22,384 nucleotides of DNA from Candidatus Bathyarchaeota archaeon (GCA_030630585.1 DAOVMU010000003.1:1-22384); one strand, 5' to 3'; numbered from the stretch's first letter, positions 1-8,393 are shown. Translations and numbers: made by a program. Notes: a model not told the origin generated them from the sequence alone.

Positions 1-578
1 CCGTGTTTTCCATCCCAGAACTTTCGGAACACATCAACTCTTCGTTTCAGTTCTTTTGAGTAGGTGACCTTGCCGTTTGTAAACTGTGATTCAGGGTCCA
101 TGCCGCAAACGTTTTCTCCGACGATTACTGTTACGCCTGAAAGCGCTGAACCGATGGCTATGCCTTCCCAGAATAGTCGTCCGACCATAGGTGAGTCGAA
201 AGCACCAGCCAAAACTGGAAGTTTAAGAGGTATACCTGCCACTTTTGTTTCTGTGTTTGCGTTTGGGAAAAGGGCAACATCAGAATTTTCTTCGATGCCG
301 TGCACTTCAAAGAGGCGGGCTTGAATGTTGAAGTGGGACCAGTCCAATCCGAAGTCTTTTAGCGCTCCTGCCGTGCTGTATCCGAACTGAAGTGGTTCTG
401 GGTAGAGGGCTTCTCTTCCTCTGAAGGCTGACAAGCTGATTTCGCATAGGAATGGGCAGTCGCGGATGCAGATGGGGCACATTCCGCTTGTTGGGCTTGT
501 GTCTCTGACACGTGTTATTGTTCCTGTCGTTGATTTAGCGTTTAGATACGAGCTGTTTTTGCTTACACGTTCAGGCAT
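1..578 (-). CDS. FMN-binding glutamate synthase-like protein, N-terminal part (runs off the window)
   Basis: The minus frame is open from an ATG at 578 to the window edge, giving 192 codons of an incomplete gene. It starts MPERVSKNSS and carries a cysteine set C34-x2-C37-x3-C41-x3-C45 (MCPICIRDCPFLC) that looks like an iron-sulfur or metal site. The stretch around residues 55-190 (GYSTAGALKDFGLDW, LPVLAGAF, IAIGSALSG, VGENVCGMDPES) matches my memory of archaeal proteins related to the glutamate synthase FMN domain (GltB domain-2 family). Family members bind FMN and are linked to glutamate formation from glutamine and 2-oxoglutarate, but the reaction of this stand-alone form is not settled. 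A good ribosome site (AAAGGTGA) lies 6-13 bases upstream and a TATA box at 636-645. The FMN and Fe-S core would lie beyond the window. The glutamate dehydrogenase nearby supports a role in nitrogen metabolism. Confidence 0.75.
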   Translation of the reverse strand, partial: MPERVSKNSSYLNAKSTTGTITRVRDTSPTSGMCPICIRDCPFLCEISLSAFRGREALYPEPLQFGYSTAGALKDFGLDWSHFNIQARLFEVHGIEENSDVALFPNANTETKVAGIPLKLPVLAGAFDSPMVGRLFWEGIAIGSALSGVTVIVGENVCGMDPESQFTNGKVTYSKELKRRVDVFRKFWDGKH

Positions 579-635
579 TTCTTTTCACCTTTACACTTGC
601 AAACATCTTAGAGTTTGAAGAAATTGCCCTATAAG

Positions 636-645
636 CATTTAAACG
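636..645 (-). promoter_or_regulatory. TATA box of the glutamate synthase-like gene
   Basis: Read on the minus strand this is CGTTTAAATG, a good archaeal TATA element. It lies about 60 bases upstream of the ATG at 578, so transcription should start near 610-615 with a short leader holding the AAAGGTGA ribosome site. The TGAACAT repeats at 667-687 sit directly upstream of it, in the position of an activator or BRE-overlapping site. Confidence 0.55.
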
Positions 646-666
646 TTACTTCAAAATGAAGCAAAA

Positions 667-687
667 ATGAACATACATGAACATGTA
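667..687. promoter_or_regulatory. Paired ATGAACAT elements upstream of the glutamate synthase-like gene
   Basis: Two copies of ATGAACAT start at 667 and 677, exactly 10 bp (one helical turn) apart. The second lies inside the near-palindrome ACATG-AA-CATGT (675-686), which has perfect 5-bp arms. The pair sits 22 bp upstream of the TATA box at 636-645. Related elements occur in the two other promoter regions of this block (1532-1578 and 3421-3450). I infer a binding site for a dimeric regulator; no family is assigned from sequence alone. Confidence 0.5.
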
Positions 688-707
688 AGGCTATTTATGC
701 CTTGCAA

Positions 708-1451
708 TTATAATAAGGTAATTTCGAGACCTTTGGCCATGTACTCTCTACGCTGATATGTTTGTGAATCATAACGACCGCCAGCTTTCTTAACCTCCAA
801 AAATTTTTTACCTCCTTCCTTTGATAAGTCAATAACCACTTGGGTCATATGCTCTATTATAGCGCAAAACTCCCTTGGATGGGCATCTTTCACCATTGTC
901 CAGTAAGCCAATGTTTGGTAGGCATATAAAGCTGGACATACGTGTCCGAAAAATGTTTTTACAGCCTCACGTCCCCAATTATGTTCCATTAGGGATAAGC
1001 TGTTAAAAACAAGTCTTGTGCTCGGTGCCACGAATTCGCGTTCAATTCTTCCAAAAAATCTGTGAAATTGTTCAGGGTCTTTTGAACTTGGCACCTTCCG
1101 TATCCACGAAGGAGCCTTATCGTAGAAATCGTTGAATATGAATTCGCCTTGTCCGGATGATTCTGAGAAACAGTCTAGGACCAGAAGCTTGTTTTCCCAA
1201 CCATTTGGCAGGGTTTTAGTTAATGGTTTAAGCTGAAGCATCAGAGCCTGTGGTGGATAAATGAAGTCTAGATATATCACCCGGTTGCCTTCAATTATGC
1301 CTTCCTTCATGAAGACGTATAGGAATTCGCGTGTGAAAGTTCCGGATTCTATCTCCCACAACACATTTTCTCCAAGGAAAAGCCCACCGTTTAGGAGTTT
1401 GTCTAGAGTCTTTATGCCTGTGGAGTACAATCTCTGTTCTCTGTTGGCCAA
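708..1451 (-). CDS. KaiC/RecA-superfamily protein lacking ATPase motifs (pseudo-ATPase)
   Basis: This 247-residue protein has the KaiC/RadA-like opening (STGIKTLDKLLNGG, residues 10-23) and fold-typical strands, so it belongs to the RecA-superfamily group common in archaea. The nucleotide site is lost. Where GxxGxGK[T/S] is expected (about 34-41) it reads EIESGTFT with no lysine, and the Walker B strand ends in N150 (RLVFNSLSL) instead of Asp. It is therefore probably a non-hydrolysing scaffold or signalling protein; its partner is unknown. The start is TTG at 1451: an in-frame stop lies two codons upstream, the next Met is residue 48, and GGTG sits 7 bases before the TTG. A plausible minus-strand TATA (GTTAAAAAT) lies near 1492-1500. 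It is divergent from the GDH gene and shares its intergenic region. Confidence 0.65.
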   Translation of the reverse strand: MANREQRLYSTGIKTLDKLLNGGLFLGENVLWEIESGTFTREFLYVFMKEGIIEGNRVIYLDFIYPPQALMLQLKPLTKTLPNGWENKLLVLDCFSESSGQGEFIFNDFYDKAPSWIRKVPSSKDPEQFHRFFGRIEREFVAPSTRLVFNSLSLMEHNWGREAVKTFFGHVCPALYAYQTLAYWTMVKDAHPREFCAIIEHMTQVVIDLSKEGGKKFLEVKKAGGRYDSQTYQRREYMAKGLEITLL

Positions 1452-1531
1452 TTGTCAGCACCATGTCTTTTGAATCCTCTGTCTCTGTCAATGTTAAAAA
1501 TGTTTGGGTTTGACTTATTCGTGTCAAGGTT

Positions 1532-1578
1532 TGTTCACCTGTGTACATTATGAACATAACGTTTCTATATTTGAACAT
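1532..1578. promoter_or_regulatory. Divergent promoter region with TGAACAT palindromes (KaiC-like / GDH)
   Basis: The intergenic region between the KaiC-like gene and GDH holds TGTTCA (1532-1537), TGTACAT (1542-1548), the palindrome TTATG-AA-CATAA (1548-1559) and TTGAACAT (1571-1578). The ATGAACAT and TTGAACAT starts are 21 bp apart, two helical turns. A TATA-like TTTCTATATTT (1562-1572) for the GDH gene lies between these two, so a bound protein would flank or cover the TATA box. The same element is found at 667-687 and 3421-3450. Confidence 0.5.
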
Positions 1579-1610
1579 TACTTCTACTACCTTCTAAAAG
1601 GTGAAACAAA

Positions 1611-3392
1611 ATGTTGAGCTTAATCGAACTATCGGCGAGAGAACTGGGAATGATAAAGCTAATGGCTGATTTCTTTGCAGAAAAACCGGAACTGCCAGCA
1701 AAAATTGAAAGCTATACAACAGCACATTATGCACTAATGACTACATACTCCGAAAACTTTGGCATTCCAGTGGAAGACGCATGGAAAGTCTTTGAAGGAC
1801 TAGGGAAAAAAGTAAATGAAGCCGAATACATAAAAATAGAAGCCCCTCATCCCCTTAAACAATTGCTTCCGCTGGTAAAACAAGAAGTAAACATGTTACA
1901 TGTCATATTTGACTACTTCTCTGAAAACCCAAAAATGGTTCCTGCGGGTTCATTCCTGTCAAAGAGAGCTGAAGTGCTAGCTGATGCATATCATTGGTTC
2001 TACGGAAAGGAAAATGGTGAAGTTGCAAAGGAAATTCTGGAGAATCTCATCGAAAAACTTCAGACATTGGTCTCAATGAAGATGAAAACGTTGGCTCCAG
2101 TAATAGCTACGCCAAACCCTTATGGAGCCGTCCTTAGACAGCTAGACATAGCAGCTGAAAAAATGAATCTTGGTCTTGGCATACATGAGATGTTGAAACA
2201 CCCAATGCGCGCACTCATTGTGAACATCCCAGTAGTTATGGATGACGGAAGCATACGAGTCTTCACGGGCTACCGTGTACAATATAACGACGCGTTAGGA
2301 CCAACTAAGGGCGGCATACGGTACCATCCAAATGTTACACTGGACGAAGTCACTGCACTGGCAGCATGGATGACGTGGAAAACTGCAGTAACTGGCTTAC
2401 CGTTAGGCGGTGGGAAAGGAGGAATACGTTGCAACCCGAAGGAAATGTCAAAAGATGAACTGGAACGCTTAACAAGAGGTTATGCTCGTGCACTCGCAAG
2501 ATTCATAGGGCCATATCGTGACGTGCCAGCACCAGACGTTTACACAAATGCTCAAACAATGGCTTGGATAATGGATGAATACAGTGGAATAGTAGGCTAC
2601 AACGCCTTTGGCGTAGTAACTGGGAAACCAGTCCATGTTGGTGGTTCACTTGGCAGAAGTGAAGCAACATCAAGAGGCTTAATGTACACAGTTATTGAAG
2701 CAGCCAAAGATTTGGGCTTAAAGCTTAAGGGAGCAACTGTTGCTGTCCAAGGCTATGGCAACGTAGGTTTCAATGCAGCCCGTCTACTTCACGAAATCGG
2801 CTGTAAAATAATAGCAGTCTCAGACTCAAGGGGTGGAATATACAGCCCTGAAGGATTAGACCCAATAAAAGTTCAAGAACACAAGAGCAAAACAGGCTCA
2901 GTCGTTGATTATTCAGACAGCAAAATCATAACCAACGAAAAATTGCTCGAACTGGAATGCAACGTCTTGGTGCCAGCAGCTTTAGAAAACCAAATCACCA
3001 AAACCAACGCAGACAAAATAAAAGCAAGAATAGTTGCTGAAGGCGCCAACGGACCAACAACACCGGAAGCAGATGCTATACTATTCAAGAATGATGTGAT
3101 CATAATTCCTGACATCCTTGCGAACTCAGGAGGGGTTATCGTTAGCTATTTTGAGCAAGTGCAGAACCAGATGAATTACTACTGGACAGAAGATGAAGTT
3201 AGAGCTAAACTTGAAAACATAATAACCAAGGCTTTCAAAAATGTGTTTGCAATAGCACAACAACACAACATTGACATGCGAACCGCAGCCTACTTGGTTG
3301 CGGTAAAAAGAGTATCAGATGCAATGCTCCTCCGAAAAGGGAAAGCTCTTCGTCCTCCCACGCTTGAAACACTTCCACCACAAAGTGACTAG
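1611..3392 (+). CDS. gdhA: Glutamate dehydrogenase with duplicated N-terminal helical extension
   Basis: This protein interconverts glutamate with 2-oxoglutarate plus ammonia. The GDH part begins near residue 168 ([13 protein letters not shown]) and has all the hallmarks: KGGIRYHP (233-240, substrate lysine), [10 protein letters not shown] (262-271, catalytic lysine K269), PAPDVYT (D309), and the dinucleotide fold GYGNVG (381-386) with D405 ending the second strand. The cofactor cannot be decided. The length is 593 residues; typical archaeal GDHs are about 415-420, and the surplus is residues 1-165. That extension appears to be two copies of one helical module (about 15-66 and 95-149), each with D-[FY]-F-[AS]-E-[KN]-P. 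The frame is continuous and the ATG has AGGTGA 7-12 bases upstream, so the extension is real. It could serve in oligomer control or partner binding (inference). A T-rich stretch follows the stop. Confidence 0.95.
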   Translation: MLSLIELSARELGMIKLMADFFAEKPELPAKIESYTTAHYALMTTYSENFGIPVEDAWKVFEGLGKKVNEAEYIKIEAPHPLKQLLPLVKQEVNMLHVIFDYFSENPKMVPAGSFLSKRAEVLADAYHWFYGKENGEVAKEILENLIEKLQTLVSMKMKTLAPVIATPNPYGAVLRQLDIAAEKMNLGLGIHEMLKHPMRALIVNIPVVMDDGSIRVFTGYRVQYNDALGPTKGGIRYHPNVTLDEVTALAAWMTWKTAVTGLPLGGGKGGIRCNPKEMSKDELERLTRGYARALARFIGPYRDVPAPDVYTNAQTMAWIMDEYSGIVGYNAFGVVTGKPVHVGGSLGRSEATSRGLMYTVIEAAKDLGLKLKGATVAVQGYGNVGFNAARLLHEIGCKIIAVSDSRGGIYSPEGLDPIKVQEHKSKTGSVVDYSDSKIITNEKLLELECNVLVPAALENQITKTNADKIKARIVAEGANGPTTPEADAILFKNDVIIIPDILANSGGVIVSYFEQVQNQMNYYWTEDEVRAKLENIITKAFKNVFAIAQQHNIDMRTAAYLVAVKRVSDAMLLRKGKALRPPTLETLPPQSD

Positions 3393-3396
3393 ACAA

Positions 3397-3416
3397 ATCT
3401 CCCTCTTTTTCTCTTT
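3397..3416 (+). terminator. T-rich transcription end downstream of GDH
   Basis: Immediately after the GDH stop the plus strand carries a pyrimidine-rich run (CTCCCTCTTTTTCTCTTT), the type of oligo-T signal archaeal RNA polymerase uses for termination. There is no clear hairpin. The call rests only on position and base composition. Confidence 0.35.
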
Positions 3417-3420
3417 AGAT

Positions 3421-3456
3421 ATGTACATTGGGCATTCCGTATGAACATATTTAAAT
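3421..3456 (+). promoter_or_regulatory. Promoter with ATGTACAT / ATGAACAT pair overlapping the TATA box
   Basis: The perfect palindrome ATGTACAT (3421-3428) and ATGAACAT (3441-3448, within TATGAACATA) begin exactly 20 bp apart. The second overlaps the start of the TATA box ATATTTAAATG (3447-3457). A protein bound here would block TBP, so repression is the simplest reading. The expected start of transcription is around 3475-3482, a few bases before the ATG at 3487. Confidence 0.5.
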
Positions 3457-3486
3457 GAAAGCGTTCAAAGGTTGAAATGTGGAAAA

Positions 3487-5391
3487 ATGTCTGTCCATCT
3501 TCACACAACAATAAGAAAGAAAACAAACGAAATCATAGAAGAACTAGCCAAAACCTATGGTGCAAAAAACCGTGTTCTCGAAAAAGCAGTAGAAACACTG
3601 CTTCGAGTGGAGAAAATCGGTTCCTGCGAAGACTGTGTGATAAAAGCCAAAATGGATGAGCAAACAAAGTTAAGAGAAGCCCTCGACCTAACATCCTTAG
3701 GAAGAAAAACCTTAGATGGCTTTTTGGAAGTTGCAGTAGGTGACAAAACAATTCAAGATGTCATAAAAGAGCAGAAAGCAGAATCCAAGAACATCATTGA
3801 AATCCTAAGAGGCACAATAGAATGGAAAACCCCATCAAACTTCAAAGAGTTCACCGTGATTCTAGAAGAGATTAGAAACTTGACCCGGATGTTTGACATA
3901 GCCTCACACAGTGAAATAGATAATACTGTAATATTAAGACCCAAAGCGCTCAAACGTTTACCTGAAGTTATCGCCTTTCAAACAGCAATAATACTTGAAG
4001 GAGTAGGTACACCATTCGAGATCCGCATGATAGGAGAAGACATAGCCGTAAAAATGATGCGCCAAGAAGTATATCCACTGAGAAAAAAAGAATTCACAGA
4101 ATCTCTCGACCAACAAATTGGAAAAAGACTTGCTACATCAAAACCAGGGCTCTTTAAAAACTCCTTGATGCTCGTTGGACCAGGCTTTATGGATTGGGCT
4201 GAAAAACACTTAGAAGAACCTGTAACAGATTTGGACTCTATAATCGAGGACCTCAGGATAGTGTTAGGGGTTGATGAGCTTCCAAGAGAGCCTAAGGAGT
4301 TTGTGAAGGCATTGCTTTCTGCATATGTTAAAATGAACTGGTTCAGACAAGCCAAAATCTCAGAGGAGAAAGATGGAAATATTTTGAGCTTGACTTTCCA
4401 AGCTACGACTCTCTCTGTAATGTTTGCCACTCGCGGATGGAAACTCTTGAACTATTCAGTCGAGTACACCACCGCAATCATGACAGTTCAATATGTAGGT
4501 GCAGAAGATCAGAGTTTACTTGACCAAATAGTGGAAATGAGTCTTTTCCAAACCATAGGAAGGCAATTCTTAGATGTCATCCCGATCCCACGAGAAGTCT
4601 TTAACTCATTCGCGTCTAAAGTGTATGAAACCGACAGACAGAAGTTCGCTGAGATTTATCGTTCTATGGGAGTTCGTATCGCGAAAGCAATTCGAATGCT
4701 TGCCAGAGATGACGCAGAGAGAATAAGAAGGTTATCGCAAAACTTTTTGCTAAAACACGTCAACACAATTCAACCGGGCGCGGAGGTGAGATTTGTCGAT
4801 AACGAACACTTCACAATAATCTTCAAGCGAATTGATCCGCTGGTAATCAATAGCCAACGCACATTAATTGAATCAATGTTCAGAGAATTAGGCTACGAAG
4901 TCACGACTGCTGCATTCCAAAATCTCCTGAGCACTAAACTAAAACTACTAGAAAAGCCAGTCCTTGAACCAGTTCCACGCAAAAGACTTATGCAGACACT
5001 TATAAATGAGATGTCAGCCAACTCCGCTGAAGAAGCCTTTGCAATGGAAAAGGAATATCTAGACGAAGTTTTTCCTGAAGATTATCCTTGGACTATTAAG
5101 GAAGTTGGCGATAGATTGATTGATATGTGCCGTGAACTTGACATAGATGTTGGAATAGAATACTTTGAAGGAGGCTTCACGTTGAAATACAAAACTTGCC
5201 CGTACCACAAGTTAGTCAAAAGCGGACAAAAGACATGGTTGTGCAACCTTCGTAAAAAGACCATAGAGTACATAACTTCAAGGGTATCTCACGGTAAAAA
5301 AGGAAAAATAAAGATCATTAAATCCCTACTTCAAAACGAACATCCATGTGAATACGCAATATTTCTCACCGGATTTTTGGAAAACGAATAA
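3487..5391 (+). CDS. Large RHH-like N-terminal protein with C-terminal cysteine set, function unknown
   Basis: I do not recognise the family. Numbering from ATG 3487 (634 residues), the N-terminus (about 1-45, SVHLHTTIRKKTNEIIEE then LEKAVETLL) looks like a ribbon-helix-helix DNA-binding domain, followed by a CxxC (C47, C50). The middle alternates helices with strand pairs and may contain repeated alpha/beta modules. The last 65 residues carry CPY-x12-C and HPCEY (C571, C586, C621), recalling the C-terminal cysteine pattern of SufR- and V4R-like regulators that bind Fe-S clusters or metals. An in-frame TTG at 3472 would add five residues. I prefer the ATG because the TATA box predicts transcription starting near it and the RHH pattern starts there. 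The promoter carries the same palindromes seen near GDH, so it is a candidate autoregulating nitrogen regulator (inference). Confidence 0.7.
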   Translation: MSVHLHTTIRKKTNEIIEELAKTYGAKNRVLEKAVETLLRVEKIGSCEDCVIKAKMDEQTKLREALDLTSLGRKTLDGFLEVAVGDKTIQDVIKEQKAESKNIIEILRGTIEWKTPSNFKEFTVILEEIRNLTRMFDIASHSEIDNTVILRPKALKRLPEVIAFQTAIILEGVGTPFEIRMIGEDIAVKMMRQEVYPLRKKEFTESLDQQIGKRLATSKPGLFKNSLMLVGPGFMDWAEKHLEEPVTDLDSIIEDLRIVLGVDELPREPKEFVKALLSAYVKMNWFRQAKISEEKDGNILSLTFQATTLSVMFATRGWKLLNYSVEYTTAIMTVQYVGAEDQSLLDQIVEMSLFQTIGRQFLDVIPIPREVFNSFASKVYETDRQKFAEIYRSMGVRIAKAIRMLARDDAERIRRLSQNFLLKHVNTIQPGAEVRFVDNEHFTIIFKRIDPLVINSQRTLIESMFRELGYEVTTAAFQNLLSTKLKLLEKPVLEPVPRKRLMQTLINEMSANSAEEAFAMEKEYLDEVFPEDYPWTIKEVGDRLIDMCRELDIDVGIEYFEGGFTLKYKTCPYHKLVKSGQKTWLCNLRKKTIEYITSRVSHGKKGKIKIIKSLLQNEHPCEYAIFLTGFLENE

Positions 5392-5430
5392 CCTCCATTT
5401 CCAGAGCTACACATATTCACTTTGAGTACC

Positions 5431-5440
5431 GTTTAAATAA
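5431..5440 (+). promoter_or_regulatory. TATA box of the tldD-tldE operon
   Basis: GTTTAAATAA lies about 55 bases upstream of the tldD ATG and predicts transcription starting near 5462. No TGAACAT element is present in this promoter, which separates it from the glutamate block. Confidence 0.5.
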
Positions 5441-5492
5441 GCTTAAATTTCTGAACGTAAAAGATTCTGGCAATTCGTAGCTGGTAAGCATT

Positions 5493-6908
5493 ATGAGTTC
5501 ACAAATCGAGGATTTAATGGATAAAGCAATTCAACAGGCATTGAAAGTAGGAGCAGATTTTGCTGAAGCAAAAGGTGAAGACACAATAGCACGAAACATC
5601 CAAGCCGTAAATAACGAAATACGCACAGTTTCCGAGATTCACAACATCGGAATTGGTGCAAGAATTTTCTACAAAAAGGGAAACGGCTTTTCCTTCTCAA
5701 ACATACTCGATGAAGAAAACGTTTTTCATGCAGTTGAAACAGCCATGAAAATCGCCAGAGCATCAACAAAAAAAAGCCTAATCAAATTTAAACTAGCACC
5801 AGTCAAAACTGTCGAAGAGAAAAAAACTACAGATGTAAGCAAACATCCAGAAGATGTTTCACTTGTTGAAAAGAAGGACTTATGCCTAAGACAATGCAAG
5901 ACCGCCATGGAAACGAGCAAGCGGATAGCGAATGTTACAAGCATATTTGGAGAATATCATGGAACAATCTACTATGCAAACAGTGAAGGAACAAAAGTCT
6001 CTTATGAACCACTACTAATCGGCTTAAGAATCACATGTGTAGCCAAAAAAGGAAAAACAATAATGGATGCAAGAGATGGCCACGGCGGAAGCCTCGGACT
6101 CACAACATTCGAAGAGAAAGCCCACACCCCAGAAAAAATAGCTGAAAACGCAGCAAAATGGTCGCTTGAAAAACTAAAAGCAAAACCAGCACCCGCCGGA
6201 AAATTCAACGCACTCATTGACCCAAAACTTGCCGGAGTGCTTGCGCACGAATCTTTCGGGCATCTATCCGAAGCGGACTTTGTCGCTATCGGAGGTTCTC
6301 CTTTAACAGGGAAAATTGGTCAAAAACTCGGAACAGACATAGTAACAATAATTGATGAAGGCTCTCCAGAAAAAGGAGGCTACAACATATATTTCGATGA
6401 CGAAGGAGTACCGTGCAACCGCGTTGAAATCCTGAAAAAAGGAATACTAAACTATTATCTCCACAGTCGGATAACAGCAAAAGCGCTAAAGATGGAGCCT
6501 ACTGGAAACGCTAGAAGCCAAGACTACTCATTCGAACCGATTGTAAGAATGAGAAACACCTATTTTGATGCTGGAAACTGGAAACCCGAAGAAGCACTAA
6601 GCGATCTAAAACAAGGAATATACGCAATAGACACGTCTGGAGGACAGGTTGAAGCCACAGGCACCTTTCTGTTTAAGGCTATAAGGGGATATTGGGTCGA
6701 AAACGGAGAATTGAAATATCCACTGCGTGACGTAGCGCTGACAGGAAACATTCTTGATCTTCTCAAAAACGTTGAAGCAGCCTGCAACGACCTAACACTA
6801 TTTAGCACTCCATTTGGAGGCTGCGGAAAAATGGGTCAGAGGGCTTTGGTTGGACTTGGCGGACCACATATAAGGGTGAAAGAAGTTCTATTCGGAGGTG
6901 CCCGTTAA
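5493..6908 (+). CDS. tldD: TldD, zinc-metalloprotease subunit of the TldD/TldE protease
   Basis: TldD/TldE is a heterodimeric metalloprotease that digests unfolded or small peptides inside its cavity; in E. coli it trims the microcin B17 leader and degrades the CcdA antitoxin. This 471-residue protein has the defining HExxxH zinc motif (AHESFGHLSEAD; H252, E253, H257). It also has DDEG (302-305), PTGNARS (336-342) and the late cysteine C444 in GGCGKMGQ that supplies the third zinc ligand in the family. The length is normal and nothing is missing. ATG 5493 is preceded by only a weak GGTAA ribosome site. The next gene, tldE, starts one base after the stop, so the two are translated together, as expected for subunits of one complex. 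The archaeal substrate is unknown. Confidence 0.93.
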   Translation: MSSQIEDLMDKAIQQALKVGADFAEAKGEDTIARNIQAVNNEIRTVSEIHNIGIGARIFYKKGNGFSFSNILDEENVFHAVETAMKIARASTKKSLIKFKLAPVKTVEEKKTTDVSKHPEDVSLVEKKDLCLRQCKTAMETSKRIANVTSIFGEYHGTIYYANSEGTKVSYEPLLIGLRITCVAKKGKTIMDARDGHGGSLGLTTFEEKAHTPEKIAENAAKWSLEKLKAKPAPAGKFNALIDPKLAGVLAHESFGHLSEADFVAIGGSPLTGKIGQKLGTDIVTIIDEGSPEKGGYNIYFDDEGVPCNRVEILKKGILNYYLHSRITAKALKMEPTGNARSQDYSFEPIVRMRNTYFDAGNWKPEEALSDLKQGIYAIDTSGGQVEATGTFLFKAIRGYWVENGELKYPLRDVALTGNILDLLKNVEAACNDLTLFSTPFGGCGKMGQRALVGLGGPHIRVKEVLFGGAR

Positions 6909-6909
6909 C

Positions 6910-8355
6910 ATGGAAGAACTACTAGAAGTCGGAAACAAAGCTGCAGAACATGCCCAAAAACTAGGTGCAGATGAAGCTGAAATATTCCTTTACATGAAAA
7001 ACCATACATCCGTAAAATTCGTTGGAGGAATCTTTGCTTCAAGGGGAGGAGCAGTAAAAGGAATAAAAGGCTTGTTTATGCGAATAGCAGAGCCATGGAT
7101 TAAGAAAAAGGGATTGCCCATAATAACCAGCGGAATTAAAGCAGGGGTAGGAATCAGAGCTGTAATAAAGAACGCAATAGGCTTCTCTAGCGTGTCAAGC
7201 ATCGAAAAGAAAAGAGTTTTAGAAGCCGTAGAAGAAGCCATAAAAATAGCTAAAATCAGACCACCAGACCCGAATTGGGTTTCCTTGCCTGACCCTAAAA
7301 AGACTGTTGGACAAGGCGGAATCTTTGACAAAAAAGTTTCAGATTTAGATGTTGAGGAAATGTTGGATTTGTGCGTCGATTGTTGCATAGTTGCCGGAGA
7401 CTTTGATAAGAGAATCACACAAGCAATGACGATGATTTCTGCGGCATCCGTTTCCTTTGGTATAGTGAATACACAAGGCATCGAAGTTTATGATAGGGGA
7501 ACATTTTTCGCCACCAATGTAGGTACTAAGGCAAAATCTGGGGATGAAGAAGTATCAAGCGGTGAATTCCTTACGTCTAGGACCTTCACTAAGGATTTAC
7601 AGTCTATTGGTATCAGCGCTTCTCAAAGAGCAGTCGAATGCTTAGGTAGAAAGTCGTTGCCTGAAAAATACGTTGGTCCAGTTGTGTTTGAAAACGTTAG
7701 CTGGAATGAACTTTTCTCAATAATTTTCACTTCTGGCATTTCTGCTTTGAACGTTCAAGAAAACCGTTCGACACTCAAAGGAAAATTAGGAAAGCAGGTT
7801 GCCAAAGAGAACATCTCCGTAGTGGATGACGGAACATTAGCCGACGGGTTTGGAACGGCTTTGATAGATGATGAAGGAGTTCCCAAGCAAAAAACTCCGA
7901 TAGTCGAGAAAGGAGTTCTATACAATTTTCTATACGATAATTATGCTGCAAAACGTGAAAAACGGGAGAGCACTGGAAATGCAAGCAGACAAACGTTTTT
8001 TGGACCAGCTGCTTACGCTAACCAGCCAACAATAAAACCTTCAAACCTCATGCTGATGCCCGGTAAAGGAAATCTGGAGGAGCTAGTGAGTGAATTAAAG
8101 GATGGTGTGCTGGTGAAGGGCAGCTTAATAGGTGCTCACACTTCCAATGTCGTAACAGGCGATTTCTCCGTGACTGCTGATAACGCCTTCAAAATAGAAC
8201 ACGGACAAGTTGCATATCCGCTTAAACCTTGCACGGCCGCTGGGAACTTTTATGAAGCCCTAAACTCTATTGTGACTATTGGAAACGATTTGAAAAGCTT
8301 TGAAAACATCTTGTGTCCATCAGTCGTCACAGAAAAAATTGTAGTATCAACTTGA
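6910..8355 (+). CDS. tldE: TldE (PmbA), non-catalytic partner subunit of TldD
   Basis: This is the paralogous partner of TldD: same overall fold but without HExxxH, as is usual for TldE. It has DDEG (320-323), STGNASR (354-360) and the typical late block with GAHTSNVVTGDFSV and YPLKPCTAAGNFYEAL. In the known complex TldE completes the closed chamber, and TldD carries zinc. I use ATG 6910 (481 residues) rather than the in-frame GTG 6898, because GGAGGTG (6894-6900) is a strong ribosome site correctly spaced for the ATG and would itself contain that GTG. The ribosome site lies within the end of tldD, giving translational coupling. Confidence 0.93.
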   Translation: MEELLEVGNKAAEHAQKLGADEAEIFLYMKNHTSVKFVGGIFASRGGAVKGIKGLFMRIAEPWIKKKGLPIITSGIKAGVGIRAVIKNAIGFSSVSSIEKKRVLEAVEEAIKIAKIRPPDPNWVSLPDPKKTVGQGGIFDKKVSDLDVEEMLDLCVDCCIVAGDFDKRITQAMTMISAASVSFGIVNTQGIEVYDRGTFFATNVGTKAKSGDEEVSSGEFLTSRTFTKDLQSIGISASQRAVECLGRKSLPEKYVGPVVFENVSWNELFSIIFTSGISALNVQENRSTLKGKLGKQVAKENISVVDDGTLADGFGTALIDDEGVPKQKTPIVEKGVLYNFLYDNYAAKREKRESTGNASRQTFFGPAAYANQPTIKPSNLMLMPGKGNLEELVSELKDGVLVKGSLIGAHTSNVVTGDFSVTADNAFKIEHGQVAYPLKPCTAAGNFYEALNSIVTIGNDLKSFENILCPSVVTEKIVVST

Positions 8356-8384
8356 AATTTCTCTTTTCATGAACTATTGAATAG

Positions 8385-8393
8385 CATTTATTA
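8385..8393 (+). promoter_or_regulatory. TATA box of rfcS-rfcL
   Basis: The sequence CATTTATTA lies about 50 bases upstream of the TTG start of rfcS, in a spacer of 80 bases after tldE. This suggests that the clamp-loader genes have their own promoter, though read-through from tldE is possible. Confidence 0.4.

Noticed and set aside
64..324. 86-codon plus-strand frame
   Set aside because: It lies antisense to the glutamate synthase-like gene, which has clear family motifs; the plus frame has none.
1291..1578. 95-codon minus-strand frame overlapping the start of the KaiC-like gene
   Set aside because: It has low-complexity Thr/Arg composition and no family resemblance. Its second half is the KaiC-like gene read out of frame, and its start lies within the GDH promoter.
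5493..8355. tldD-tldE as a peptide-maturation (microcin-like) locus
   Set aside because: No small precursor peptide, cyclodehydratase or transporter gene lies beside the pair; as far as visible it is the ordinary housekeeping pair.
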